Shown: positions 1 through 14,451, counted from the stretch's first letter. The stretch: DNA of 27,091 nucleotides from Pseudomonadota bacterium (GCA_023419055.1 JAEZYO010000010.1:1-27091); one strand, 5' to 3'. Numbers and translations: made by a program. The notes: generated from the letters alone by a model not told the origin.

Positions 1-1340
1 ATGCTCACGAAGCGATCGACTCGCTTCGACGCGAGCTCGAAGTGATAGCGCTGCAGCAACATGGCGAGCACGATCTTGATCTCCATGATCGCGAACGCCG
101 CGCCGATGCACATGCGAGGTCCCGCGCTGAAGGGGCTGTACGCGTAAGGCCCGGGGTCGAGCTTCTCCCAGCGCTCGGGGAGGAAGCGGTGCGGTTCGGA
201 GTACACCGCCGGGTCCCGCTGCGTGTGATAGATGCTGACCAAGATCTCGGTGTGGCGCGGCACCGTGTAGCCTCCGAGCTCGAAATCGCCAGCCGCGATG
301 CGGTGGTTGTACGGGGCCGGGGGAAACAGGCGCAGGCTCTCCTTGACGACGCGATCGAGGAGCGGCAAGCGCGCGAGCTGGTCCACTCTCGGAGCGTCGC
401 CCCGGAGCTCGCCCTTCAGCTCTTCGTAGAGCGCGCTCGCGATCGCCGGGTGTTGCGACAGGAGGAACAGGGTCCAGCAGAGCGCGTTCGAGCTCGTCTC
501 GTGCCCCGCCGCGAAAATGGCGCTCGCGTGACCCAGGAGATCGTCTTCCGAGATCCCCTGTCCCGTTTCGTCGCGCGCCTCGAGCAACAAGGAGAGCATG
601 TCGTCTCCGGGCTCGCTGCTCCGGCGCTTGACCTCGATGATCTCGCGCATGCGCGACTCGAGCGCCTCCGAGACGTCGAGGAAGCGCGCGTAAGGCGTGA
701 AGGGCACGTCGTACTGCACGGCGACGGCCAACGAGAAGAGCCGCAGCCACTCCTGCAAGTCGTCACCGAAGCGCGCTCCTGACGCGCCGGCATCGGAGCC
801 GAACAAGGTCTTCGTCGCGATGCGGGAGGTGATGAGCACGGTGTCGGCGCGGACGTCACGCCGCTGTCCGACGCCGTAGCCGGCGAGCACGTCCTCGGTG
901 ATCGCCACCATGTCGTCGCGGTAGCTCTCGATCCGCTTCTTGTGGAAGGCGGGCATCATGAGGCGCCGCTCGGCTCGATGCTGGTCACCGTTCACGTGAA
1001 ACAGTCCGGTCAGCAACCGCTTCAACGGGCGCCGCCGAGCGTCGTCCTTCCCGTGCGGGTACAGCGGGCCGACCAGGCCGGTCTTGTGGAACTCTTCGTG
1101 CCGGCTGACCACCTGGCGGTTCAGGTCGGCCCCCTGAACGAAAACCGTGCCGGGCGAGTAGGGTTCCGTCGAGACCACCCGAGTCGAGCGACCGAACACC
1201 AGCGACGCAATCGGCCCGAAACGCGCGAACAGGTCGTCGATGTACGCGAACGGGTCGAGCGCGAAACGCGCGAAGCTGAGCCAGCCGTCGACCAACGGGA
1301 GCGGGCGCGGACCGGGAACTCTCAAGGAGGAACGCTTCAT
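1..1340 (-). CDS. Cytochrome P450, C-terminus cut by window edge
   Basis: Heme-thiolate monooxygenase; the substrate cannot be told from sequence. The minus-strand frame is open from an ATG at 1340 to the left edge, 446 codons, so only a short C-terminal piece is missing. The proline-rich start (VPGPRPLPLVDG) is typical of soluble bacterial P450s. The I-helix oxygen-activation motif AGHETS lies near 520, the K-helix ExxR appears as KESLRLFPP near 340, and the heme loop reads FSAGPRMCIG, with the iron-ligand cysteine at codon 108-110 (about residue 411). No membrane anchor is visible, so it is probably cytosolic and needs separate ferredoxin partners, none of which are in the window. It is divergent from a glycosyltransferase gene. 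No strong Shine-Dalgarno precedes the ATG, but no better start lies nearby upstream. Family assignment is secure; substrate class is unknown. Confidence 0.95.
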   Translation of the reverse strand, partial: MKRSSLRVPGPRPLPLVDGWLSFARFALDPFAYIDDLFARFGPIASLVFGRSTRVVSTEPYSPGTVFVQGADLNRQVVSRHEEFHKTGLVGPLYPHGKDDARRRPLKRLLTGLFHVNGDQHRAERRLMMPAFHKKRIESYRDDMVAITEDVLAGYGVGQRRDVRADTVLITSRIATKTLFGSDAGASGARFGDDLQEWLRLFSLAVAVQYDVPFTPYARFLDVSEALESRMREIIEVKRRSSEPGDDMLSLLLEARDETGQGISEDDLLGHASAIFAAGHETSSNALCWTLFLLSQHPAIASALYEELKGELRGDAPRVDQLARLPLLDRVVKESLRLFPPAPYNHRIAAGDFELGGYTVPRHTEILVSIYHTQRDPAVYSEPHRFLPERWEKLDPGPYAYSPFSAGPRMCIGAAFAIMEIKIVLAMLLQRYHFELASKRVDRFVS

Positions 1341-1493
1341 TCGGGGGCGAGTGTCACGCCATTCGCCCGTCCGTGTCGAGGCATGCTGGCCCAGGCGTGG
1401 AGATCCGCCTCATACAGGCTCGGCGCGCGAGATCACTCAGCGGAGGCGCGGTGGACGCGCGCGGAAAAAAGCTGCATTTAATGGGTGCACACG
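1341..1493. promoter_or_regulatory. Divergent intergenic region between P450 and glycosyltransferase
   Basis: About 150 bases separate the two divergent start codons and must hold both promoters. The only A/T-rich stretch is around 1464-1483 (GGAAAAAAGCTGCATTTAAT), close to the glycosyltransferase start, a plausible -10 neighbourhood. No clear -35/-10 pair or inverted repeat could be fixed by eye, so this is a position-based call. Confidence 0.4.
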
Positions 1494-2630
1494 ATGAACG
1501 CTCACCCCGGCCGCGCGCAGTCGTTCGAGCGACCTCGCTCGGCGAGCATCGTGATCAACAACTACAACTATGCTCGCTTCTTACCAATCTCGATCGAGAG
1601 CGCGCTGAACCAGACTCACGCCTGTCAGGTCGTGGTCGTGGACGACGGCTCTACCGACGGCTCGCAAGGCGTGATCGAGAGCTTTGGCGCGCGCGTCGAG
1701 AGCGTGCTGCAGAAGAACGGCGGGCAAGGGTCGGCGCTCAACTCCGGGTTCGCGCGCGCGACGGGCGACATCGTGTTCTTCCTGGACGCGGACGACGAGC
1801 TCTACCCGGAAGCCGCGGCGACGGTACTCGCGAGCTGGCGACCGGACACCGTGATGGCGCACTACTGGATGGACCTCGTGGACGCCGAAGGCAAGCCCAA
1901 CGGCGGCCTCTATCCACCACCGTGGCGACGGCTCGCCGACGGTGACGTGAGCGACGAGCTCTTGCGCACCGGTAGCTTCTCGACCACCGTGACGAGCGGC
2001 CTCGCCTTCTCACGCCCCGTACTCTCGCGCGTGATGCCGATGCCGCCGTCGAAGTTCAAGATGGCGGCGGACGGCTACCTCGTGCGAGCCATGGCGCTCC
2101 GCGGACCGATCCAGGCGATCGAGCGATCGCTCGCCAAGTATCGCCGTCACGGCGGCAACGACTCGGGTCTCGCCGCGTTCGCCGCGAACCCTGCCCTCTT
2201 CTACCGAAAGAAGATCGCCTACCTGCAAAACGAGCACGACATCGTTCGCTCCTTCGCCGACGCCCTCGGGCTGAACGCTGCCGAGAACATGGGCGAGACC
2301 GACGTCGACTTCCTGATCAGCCGCCTCTACTCGCTGGCGCTCGATCGAGAGGCGCACCCGATCGCGCACGATCGCCTGGCCGAGCTCCTGCTCCGCTACC
2401 TGTCGACCCGGCTGGGCAAGAAGGACGACCCCCTGTTCGGCCGCGTGGCGGACGCCGTCACCGCGCTCGGCGTCACGCTCCTGCCCCCCGCCGTGGGCGA
2501 GAACCTCGTCCGCTGGCGGGAAGTCCACACCACGCGCCCCGGCTGGCTGAAGCACCTCGCTACTTCGTACCGCGACCTCCGGACCGTGCTACGACCGCGA
2601 ACCGCGGACCCTCGCACGACACCGGCATGA
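1494..2630 (+). CDS. Family 2 (GT-A) glycosyltransferase
   Basis: Predicted to transfer a sugar from a nucleotide-sugar donor to an unknown acceptor, probably at the cytoplasmic face during polysaccharide or glycoconjugate assembly. The GT-A fold signature is clear: SIVINNYNYARFL opens the first strand, VVVDDGSTDGS binds the nucleotide (about residues 50-60 counted from the GTG), and FFLDADDELYP supplies the DxD metal site (about 98-107). The C-terminal half is helical and lacks transmembrane segments. I prefer the ATG at 1494; a GTG at 1485 is in frame nine bases earlier, and neither has a convincing ribosome site. The stop overlaps the next start in an ATGA, so the acetyltransferase is translationally coupled. 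Acceptor and product are unknown. Confidence 0.92.
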   Translation: MNAHPGRAQSFERPRSASIVINNYNYARFLPISIESALNQTHACQVVVVDDGSTDGSQGVIESFGARVESVLQKNGGQGSALNSGFARATGDIVFFLDADDELYPEAAATVLASWRPDTVMAHYWMDLVDAEGKPNGGLYPPPWRRLADGDVSDELLRTGSFSTTVTSGLAFSRPVLSRVMPMPPSKFKMAADGYLVRAMALRGPIQAIERSLAKYRRHGGNDSGLAAFAANPALFYRKKIAYLQNEHDIVRSFADALGLNAAENMGETDVDFLISRLYSLALDREAHPIAHDRLAELLLRYLSTRLGKKDDPLFGRVADAVTALGVTLLPPAVGENLVRWREVHTTRPGWLKHLATSYRDLRTVLRPRTADPRTTPA

Positions 2631-3133
2631 CGCAAGAAGCGGCACTGATTCGCAACGCCAAGGTGAGTGACCTGCCGGAGCTCGGCAAGCTCGCGGCTGG
2701 CCTCGTCCGGCAACATCACACGACGGACCCCGGGCGCTTCTTTTTGCCCGAGCGCGTCGAGGACGGCTACGCGAGCTGGCTGCGCCGCGAAATCCGGCGC
2801 CCGGACGCGGTCGTCCTGGTCGCGGAGCTCCACGGCAAGGTCGTCGGCTACTCCTACGCCGCCCTCGAGCCGCGCGACTGGAACGCGCTGCTCGATGATC
2901 ACGGCGTGATTCATGACGTGTTCGTCGCCGCGGAGGCGCGGCGCAGCGGGGTCGGCAAGGCGCTGCTCGATCGCATGGTGAGCGAGCTCGAAGCGCGCGG
3001 GGCCGTGCGCATCATCCTTTTTACGATGGTGAGCAACGAGGCCGCCCAGGCGCTCTTCGCCTCTCGCGGCTTCCGCGGGACCATGATCGAGATGACCCGC
3101 AACAAGCCGAAGGACCCGGGCAGCGCGCGTTGA
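2627..3133 (+). CDS. GNAT-family N-acetyltransferase
   Basis: A 168-residue protein that should transfer an acetyl group from acetyl-CoA to an amine. The acetyl-CoA pyrophosphate-binding motif is RRSGVGKALLDRM (about residues 105-117), after a strand HDVFVAAEARR. The C-terminal FTMVSNEAAQALFASRGF is the typical N/Y...A...Y/F...GF motif of the fold. The ATG overlaps the glycosyltransferase stop (ATGA), implying coupled translation and perhaps a shared pathway, for example acylation of an amino sugar, though that is inference. The substrate is unknown. Length is normal for a single-domain GNAT. Confidence 0.92.
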   Translation: MTQEAALIRNAKVSDLPELGKLAAGLVRQHHTTDPGRFFLPERVEDGYASWLRREIRRPDAVVLVAELHGKVVGYSYAALEPRDWNALLDDHGVIHDVFVAAEARRSGVGKALLDRMVSELEARGAVRIILFTMVSNEAAQALFASRGFRGTMIEMTRNKPKDPGSAR

Positions 3134-3161
3134 CCCGCGCTTTTCCGTATCGCTCGGCTCG

Positions 3162-3644
3162 TCACGTGACGACGGACGGAGCGACGATCCGCCGCGCTTG
3201 AAGGGGAAGGCTTCTTTCTCTTCGCGGAGAGCTCTCGGCTGACTGGGTCGAGCTCGAGTGCGCGCGCGACCTCGCGGAGCCGTACGAGGTTCCTGCAGAT
3301 TTCCTCCCACTTTCGGCTGCCGAGATCGTCGCCACATCGCCGTAACGCGGCACGGTGACCTCGCCGTCCTCGAGCTCCAGACACTCTGGGCGAGTTCCTG
3401 AAGCTCTCTGGGTAGCCGAAGAGCCCCGGCAGAACCGAGCCGTCGACGAGCCGAGGAAAGCAACCTGGTCTTTGGCCGCCATACCCAGGATTTCGCCGTC
3501 GCGCCATGATTTCCGCACCCATTCCGATCTCGGCCGCATTGGCTCGGACGCCTTCGCGCCCGCACGAGGTCGATCGCGCCGTTGCCGCATCGGCCCGGCG
3601 ACGCGCCCTCGTCGTCGTACCTGCGTGACCGCTTCGCTGAGCAT
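3162..3644 (-). pseudogene. Possible frame-shifted relic of a protein gene
   Basis: The 790 bases between the acetyltransferase and the giant gene hold no convincing intact gene. On the minus strand, protein-like stretches occur in alternating frames and can be read in order: NAAEIGMGAEIMARR, then DGEILGMAAKDQVAFLGSS, then LPGLFGYPESF, then ECLELEDGEVTVPRYGDVA, then KWEEICRNLVRLREVARAL. Each looks compositionally normal while the rest of each frame is Arg/Ser-rich noise. Several frame changes would be needed, so this suggests an old pseudogene rather than a sequencing slip. I do not recognise the ancestral family, and chance is a real alternative. Confidence 0.3.
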
Positions 3645-3888
3645 CGCGCGCTCGTCGCGCGTCGTTCACGCCGTTGGGTCTCGCAGCGAGACGCGATCTC
3701 GCCACGGCCTGCCGCGCGTGAAACGCCGCCTACATCGGAGCTCTGAGAAGAGCCGTTCCCGAGAGCGAGCCACGAGAACCACCATGTAAGTGTTGCGCCG
3801 CGTTCGCGCTCGCTGACGCTCTCTCTCGATATTCAAAAAAAGAGACGCGGCTGTCGTGATTCGCGCGACGCGTCGCCACTAACACCCC

Positions 3889-3907
3889 TGGATGAAAGTC
3901 TCATCCA
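3889..3907. promoter_or_regulatory. 7-5-7 perfect inverted repeat upstream of giant repeat gene
   Basis: TGGATGA (3889-3895), spacer AAGTC, TCATCCA (3901-3907). It lies 74 bases before the preferred ATG of the giant cysteine-rich protein and downstream of an A-rich patch (TATTCAAAAAAAGAGA, 3830-3845). Its size and position fit a dimeric repressor or activator site, or a small stem-loop in the leader. No regulator is identified. Confidence 0.4.
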
Positions 3908-3980
3908 ATCAGCGTCGCGTGTGTTATCCGTTCACGTTCACTCGCCGCTCAAACGCGGAGTCGGAGTCCGGAATATCGTG

Positions 3981-10385
<6,405 letters not shown>

Positions 10386-10408
10386 GCCGCTGCTAGCCAA
10401 AGGATCGC

Positions 10409-10900
10409 GTGTCGCGCGTGAGCGCTGTGGCAGATCGCCCGGCGCTCACGCCCGCGCGTGACCGGAGCTCTCGCATCGGAAGTCAATCCCGCGCCGGATC
10501 TACTTTGTCAGGGACTCGTTCCGGCCGAGACGAAGGGCGACGCGGGCTCTTCTTGCAGCCCGCCTGCGACCTCCTCATTCTCCGGAGAGTGGGTACCGAG
10601 CGCCTTCCTGTCGATGTGATCCGAGACCTCCTGGGCATCGCCCGTGCCATGTACGTGGCGTGGCGCGACAACGGCTGGCCGAGGTCACAGATGGAGGAGC
10701 TCAAAGCCATCGGGCTCGAGCTGCATGAGGCGCTCGATCTGGCGCACCGCTCGCAGCCCGGCATGGTCGAGTACGAGGTGGCCCGTGACATCGCCGAGAG
10801 CGCGACGGACCGGCTCACTCAGCTCATCGCGTGCTCGACGCTGCCGCTCGCCCCAGTAGTGAGGGCGGCGGGGGAACGCCTGAAGAAGGGCCAGCGTTAG
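10409..10900 (+). CDS. Hypothetical protein, helical, unknown function
   Basis: I do not recognise this protein. From a GTG at 10409, preceded by AAAGGA about four bases upstream, it gives 163 residues. The first 40 or so are Arg/Ser-rich and poorly structured. The remainder is a credible soluble helical domain containing RLPVDVIRDLLGIARAMYV, RDNGWPRSQMEELKAIGLEL and EYEVARDIAESATDRLTQL. No signal peptide, membrane segment or metal motif is seen. The true start may lie inside the frame, near the beginning of the ordered part (about 10590). It sits between the giant gene and the SDR fusion gene on the same strand, so it could be transcribed with the latter, 54 bases downstream. Confidence 0.6.
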   Translation: MSRVSAVADRPALTPARDRSSRIGSQSRAGSTLSGTRSGRDEGRRGLFLQPACDLLILRRVGTERLPVDVIRDLLGIARAMYVAWRDNGWPRSQMEELKAIGLELHEALDLAHRSQPGMVEYEVARDIAESATDRLTQLIACSTLPLAPVVRAAGERLKKGQR

Positions 10901-10954
10901 CCCTGGTCTTACGCCCGTCTAGTGCCTGGAACGGCCTGTGCACCGGTCGGGTGG

Positions 10955-12355
10955 ATGCGATCACTACCGCTACGTGTGGCGATGGGTGCGCTGGCTGGTG
11001 TCGCCGCGACCGGTGTCATGTCGCTGGTGATGCTCGCGGCCCAGCGCCTGGGAGCTCTGGGCGAGCCGCCACCACGACGTTTGACGCGTCGGTTGTTGCG
11101 ACCGCTCGGGCCCCTCGCACCGCGCCGGCGAGCGCTCGATGCGGCGGCGTTGGCGGCTCATTTCGGCTACGGAGCGTTGCTCGGGTCGCTTTACGCTCTG
11201 CTGCCTGCGCCGGCTCGGAAGAGCTCGAGCGGGGCTCTGTTCGGCCTCGCGGTATGGGAAGCCAACTACGCCGGTTGGTTGCCGAAAGTGGGCCTCATGC
11301 CGCGACCGTCGCACGACCGCCCGGGCAGACCCACGTCGATGATCGCCGCGCACCTGGTCTTCGGGCTGAGCCTCGCCGAGTTCGAGCGACATTTTTTCCC
11401 GGAGTCTGCCCAGCTACGCGACAAGGTCGTGGTCATTGGTGGGGGCTCGCGTGGGCTCGGGCGCGCGATCGCGCGCGAGCTCGTCCAGCGCGGGGCACGC
11501 GTCGCTATTTGTGGTCGTTCGCCACAGTCGCTCGACGAGACGGCAGCATGGCTCGAGCGCTCCGGGGGGCCGGTGTTGGCCCAGGTCTGCGACCTGCGCA
11601 GCGAAGACCAGACGCGCGCGTTCTTGGCGCGGGTCGAACGGGAGCTCGGTCCCATCGACGTGATCGTGGCCAACGCCGCGACCATCGAGGTCGGCGCCAT
11701 CGAGACCTTCACGCCGGCCGACTTCGACGCGGCCCTGCGTGAGATCTTCGGCACCGCAGTGCGCGCGACCCTGCTCGCGCTGCCAGGCATGCGCGCGCGA
11801 GGTCACGGCACGCTGGTGTTCATCACGTCGGTCGGCGGGCGCCTGGGAGTGCCTCACCTCGCGTCTTACTCGGCTGCCAAGTTCGCCGAAGTCGGCTTCG
11901 CGGAAGCGCTCGGGGCAGAGGTCATCCGAGACGGCGTGCGCGTCCTCACTGTCACGCCGGGGTTGATGCGCACGGGCTCACACTTGCGCGCCACGTTCCA
12001 AGGCGATCGCGAGCGAGAGCTGCTCTGGTTCGGTACGGCTGCGGTCACGCCGCTCCTCTCCATCGACGCCGATCGCGCGGCCCGGCGCGTCGTACGGGCC
12101 TTGGCTCGCGGCGACTCCCACCTGACGCTCACGCCGGCCGCCCGTCTCGGCGTGCTCCTGCACGACCTCGCGCCGAACGTGTGGTCGTTCATCGCGTCCC
12201 TCATGGGGCGCTTGCTGCCTCGCGCGACCACCGCCGCCGGAGAGTCTGACCACGAAGCCCGCGAAGGGCTCGAGGTGGTCGCGTCGTCCTCGTCCGGGCT
12301 CCTGCACGCGATGGCGAACCGCTCGGCGCCGCTGGTCACGCGACACGGACAATGA
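10955..12355 (+). CDS. Membrane domain fused to short-chain dehydrogenase (SDR)
   Basis: An unusual fusion. Residues about 1-150 hold four hydrophobic segments (VAMGALAGVAATGVMSLVML; AAALAAHFGYGALLGSLYALL region; GALFGLAVWEANYAGWLP; SMIAAHLVFGLSL), a pattern resembling the DUF1440/YagU-like inner-membrane family. Residues about 155-400 form a classical NAD(P)-dependent oxidoreductase: Rossmann motif GGGSRGLG (162-169), NAA in place of NNAG (240-242), catalytic Ser 292 in ITSVGG, and YSAAK with Tyr 305 and Lys 309. The catalytic domain would be tethered at the membrane, suggesting a lipid-like or hydrophobic substrate. I chose the ATG at 10955 because the first hydrophobic segment follows at once; a GTG at 10922 is in frame. 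The SDR call is strong; the membrane family is tentative. Confidence 0.85.
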   Translation: MRSLPLRVAMGALAGVAATGVMSLVMLAAQRLGALGEPPPRRLTRRLLRPLGPLAPRRRALDAAALAAHFGYGALLGSLYALLPAPARKSSSGALFGLAVWEANYAGWLPKVGLMPRPSHDRPGRPTSMIAAHLVFGLSLAEFERHFFPESAQLRDKVVVIGGGSRGLGRAIARELVQRGARVAICGRSPQSLDETAAWLERSGGPVLAQVCDLRSEDQTRAFLARVERELGPIDVIVANAATIEVGAIETFTPADFDAALREIFGTAVRATLLALPGMRARGHGTLVFITSVGGRLGVPHLASYSAAKFAEVGFAEALGAEVIRDGVRVLTVTPGLMRTGSHLRATFQGDRERELLWFGTAAVTPLLSIDADRAARRVVRALARGDSHLTLTPAARLGVLLHDLAPNVWSFIASLMGRLLPRATTAAGESDHEAREGLEVVASSSSGLLHAMANRSAPLVTRHGQ

Positions 12356-12401
12356 AGCAGGGCACGGGTACTGCACCACTCTCTTCGAACGGAGTTTCTA
12401 C

Positions 12402-12629
12402 ATGGCAAACACTTACAACACGGACCGGTTGCGAGACTCGGGGGAGCGTCGTCCCGGGCCGGGCGCACGCGGGACGAACCGCTGGACCTGGATCTTGCTG
12501 GCCCTCGCGGCAGTGTTGGTGGCGCTCTGGGCGATGTCTCGCCGCGGGACCGACACGGAGCGGGGTCTGGATCGCGACGTGCCAGGCAACATGCAGCGCA
12601 CCGTGCCGGACCAGCCGGCCCCGAAGTAG
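12402..12629 (+). CDS. Small single-pass membrane protein
   Basis: A 75-residue protein with one transmembrane helix (WTWILLALAAVLVALWAM, about residues 28-45) between a polar, Arg/Gly-rich N-terminus and a short soluble tail ending VPDQPAPK. A Shine-Dalgarno-like CGGAG lies seven to eight bases before the ATG. It begins 46 bases after the SDR fusion gene stop, so the two may be co-transcribed. No homologue is recognised; it could be a small regulatory or stress-related membrane peptide. Function unknown. Confidence 0.75.
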   Translation: MANTYNTDRLRDSGERRPGPGARGTNRWTWILLALAAVLVALWAMSRRGTDTERGLDRDVPGNMQRTVPDQPAPK

Positions 12630-12744
12630 CCAGGGGCCAGCGACGCGCGCGCAGGAGCCCAAGCTCCCACATCGGCGCACACCCCAGGGGCGAAGATCGC
12701 GACGGCTTGCGAATATCGCCCCACCAAGACCACCCACTAGCGTG

Positions 12745-13014
12745 ATGGATCGGCCGCGCGCAGACCCGAATCGAACCAAACCGCGCCTTGATCGGCTCGA
12801 ACTCGTCCGAGGTGACGGTTTCTGGAAGGTCGTGGGGGCGGGGGTGCGCATCGAAACCAGGGTCCTGGCCTGGGCCGCGTTCGATGCGCTCACGCTCGCC
12901 GAGATCCACGGGGCCGTCGTCGAGCTGGGGGAAGGCGTGCCCGAGGACGCGCTCGCTCAGGGGCGCACCCTCGCCGCGGTCTTCGAGGGAACGCTGCCGC
13001 GTTCGAACCCCTGA
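12745..13014 (+). CDS. Small unknown protein, family A copy 1
   Basis: An 89-residue soluble protein from the ATG at 12745; the same frame is open upstream, but that part is Arg/Pro noise overlapping the previous gene. The core LELVRGDGFWKVV...LAWAAFDALTLAEIHGAVVELGEGVPEDAL aligns to the gene at 13836 (shared RGD..W.V, WAAFDAL.LAEI, and VE.G.GVP). This paralogy is the best evidence that both are real. No known domain, cysteine or membrane segment is recognised. It converges on the family B gene at 13056-13298, 41 bases away. Function unknown. Confidence 0.7.
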   Translation: MDRPRADPNRTKPRLDRLELVRGDGFWKVVGAGVRIETRVLAWAAFDALTLAEIHGAVVELGEGVPEDALAQGRTLAAVFEGTLPRSNP

Positions 13015-13055
13015 GGGACGCCACCTGAGCGTACGTCAACCCGGCCTCTGCGCGG

Positions 13056-13298
13056 CTACGGGCTCTTCGCCGCGATCCGTCCGCGCACGCGCCCGATCTG
13101 GCGCCCGTTCTCGAGCGTGACGTCCCAAGCATCGATGATGACGCGGTAGTGCGCGCCGCCGGTGTGAAGCACGGCCTCGTCGGTCGCTTCGCGGGCCGCG
13201 ACGTACGGAGCTACATCGGCCGTGAAACTCACGCCCTCCACCACGAGGTGAGCCAGGGAGCAAATCTCTTCACTGTCTCGGGTGAGCAGGCGGGCCAT
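13056..13298 (-). CDS. Small unknown protein, family B copy 1
   Basis: An 80-residue protein on the minus strand, starting MARLLTRDSEEICSLAHLV and containing VAPYVAAREATDEAVL, AHYRVIIDAWDVTLENGRQI and RVRGRI. By hand alignment about 44 of the first 76 residues match the protein at 22159-22389, including MARLLT, the single IC cysteine, YVAAR, AHYRV, D.W.VTLE.GRQ and GR. The first MARLLT and upstream DNA blocks fix the start at 13298. The alternating beta-like pattern suggests a small compact fold; no known family is recognised. Neighbours are family A genes on either side. Confidence 0.75.
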   Translation of the reverse strand: MARLLTRDSEEICSLAHLVVEGVSFTADVAPYVAAREATDEAVLHTGGAHYRVIIDAWDVTLENGRQIGRVRGRIAAKSP

Positions 13299-13308
13299 CT
13301 AGCGCCTC

Positions 13309-13387
13309 TAGACGAGCAACGCTCGGAATCCAACCTGATTTGCAGGCGCTGTGCCGCCTGACGCCGCTCTCGGGCATTGTTGTACAA
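13309..13387 (-). promoter_or_regulatory. Candidate promoter blocks of family B copy 1
   Basis: Read on the minus strand toward the start at 13298: TTGTACA (13387-13381, inside the perfect palindrome GTTGTACAAC at 13379-13388), 47 bases, TTGGATTC (13333-13326), nine bases, CTCGTCTA (13316-13309), ten bases, ATG. The same blocks occur at almost the same spacing before the paralogue at 22159. Whether these are -35/-10 or operator elements is not known. Confidence 0.55.
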
Positions 13388-13835
13388 CTTCGACTCGGAC
13401 GAGTTGCACATCGCCCCACGGCGGAGCGCCTTCCGAACCCGGCCTCCTCCGAGAGAAAATGCCTCGTCGCCGGCGCCGGCATCCCGGAATTTCCGCCCTT
13501 CATGCTCACGAGGCTCCAAAGAGCTCGCGCCTCGCCGCTGAAAATTTCGTGGTCGTGATTGACGAGCACCTTTTGGAGCGCCGTCACTTCGAGTCACCCG
13601 AGCTCGTCGCAACACGAGCGAGCGAGGCGCGTGACTGGCTGCGCGCGCCCTGCCTCAATCATCGACGCGCTCGCCTCGAGTGGCAGAGTTTCCGAGAGCG
13701 CCTTCGTGAGAATTCACGCACCCGGCTCGACGCGAATTCGATGACGGCGCTGTACGCCGATGCAAAAGATCACTCTATGTCTCATCAGTGCCGGCAGAGT
13801 TTCGACGGCCGCAAAACCACTGCTACCATTGAGCG
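13388..13835. other. Intergenic stretch without a supported gene
   Basis: About 450 bases between the family B promoter and family A copy 2. Open frames exist on both strands but overlap and lack ribosome sites. The most protein-like fragment is on the plus strand (VVVIDEHLLERRHFESPELV, starting near 13548), with no start or family I can support. The promoter of family A copy 2 should lie in the last 100 bases, which are locally A/T-richer (13762-13830). Confidence 0.4.
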
Positions 13836-14114
13836 ATGCGCGAGCCGATCAAGAGCATCAAATTGTGCCGCGGCGATACGGGGTGGGAGGTCTTGGTGGA
13901 CGACGTCGTGATCAGCGGCGCCAACGACCTGCAGTGGGCCGCCTTCGACGCCTTGCTTCTGGCAGAGATCTACGAAGCCCCACGCGTCGAGATTGGACCA
14001 GGTGTGCCGGTCCACGCCATCGAAGAGGGTCTTCGAGCGCACGCTCAGTGGGACGCGGCCGAGCTCGAGCTCGGCGCCGAAGTTCAAAAGCCCGCGGCTC
14101 GCCGCTCTGCCTGA
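13836..14114 (+). CDS. Small unknown protein, family A copy 2
   Basis: A 92-residue protein from ATG 13836 (MREPIKSIKLCRGDTGWEVL...). The segment LQWAAFDALLLAEIYEAPRVEIGPGVPVHAIEEG aligns with family A copy 1 at 12745, two residues of gap apart, sharing RGD..W.V, WAAFDAL.LAEI, VE.G.GVP and A...G. Its C-terminal 20 residues are unrelated. No known domain is recognised. The neighbouring family B gene between the two A copies suggests a small A-B-A cluster. Function unknown. Confidence 0.72.
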   Translation: MREPIKSIKLCRGDTGWEVLVDDVVISGANDLQWAAFDALLLAEIYEAPRVEIGPGVPVHAIEEGLRAHAQWDAAELELGAEVQKPAARRSA

Positions 14115-14451
14115 GGCGACATCACTCCGCAAAGTGGTCCTCGCCGTGCTCGAGCCCCGCACGTTCGCGTCTCGGCCGTGTCAAAGACGGACCACTTGGT
14201 GACGCGCTCGCCGTAGCTCGAAGCTGTAAAGCGCGCATCCACGTCGGAGCGGAAAGCGGTGTCGGCGCTCGTGGCATGCGGTCGTCCCATCGAGGGTCGG
14301 CTGCGTAGAAGTGTTCCAGAGTAGGGACGAACCGCGGACCTTGCGTGTCGCTCGGAAATTCCGCTAGTGTAGCGGGTCGGTCGCTCCGATATGCCGTGCG
14401 GTCAGGAGACGGTCTCGAAAGAACTCATCCAGCTTCAGGAGGAGGAGCGCC
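14115..14451. other. Intergenic stretch with a 9-bp spaced inverted repeat
   Basis: No gene supported. AAGTGGTCC (14132-14140) is repeated in inverse as GGACCACTT (14189-14197), 48 bases apart, which could be a stem at the end of family A copy 2 or two half-sites. A short hairpin CCGCTA-GTG-TAGCGG lies at 14361-14375, about 75 bases before the next gene. The remainder shows nothing I can support. Confidence 0.4.
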
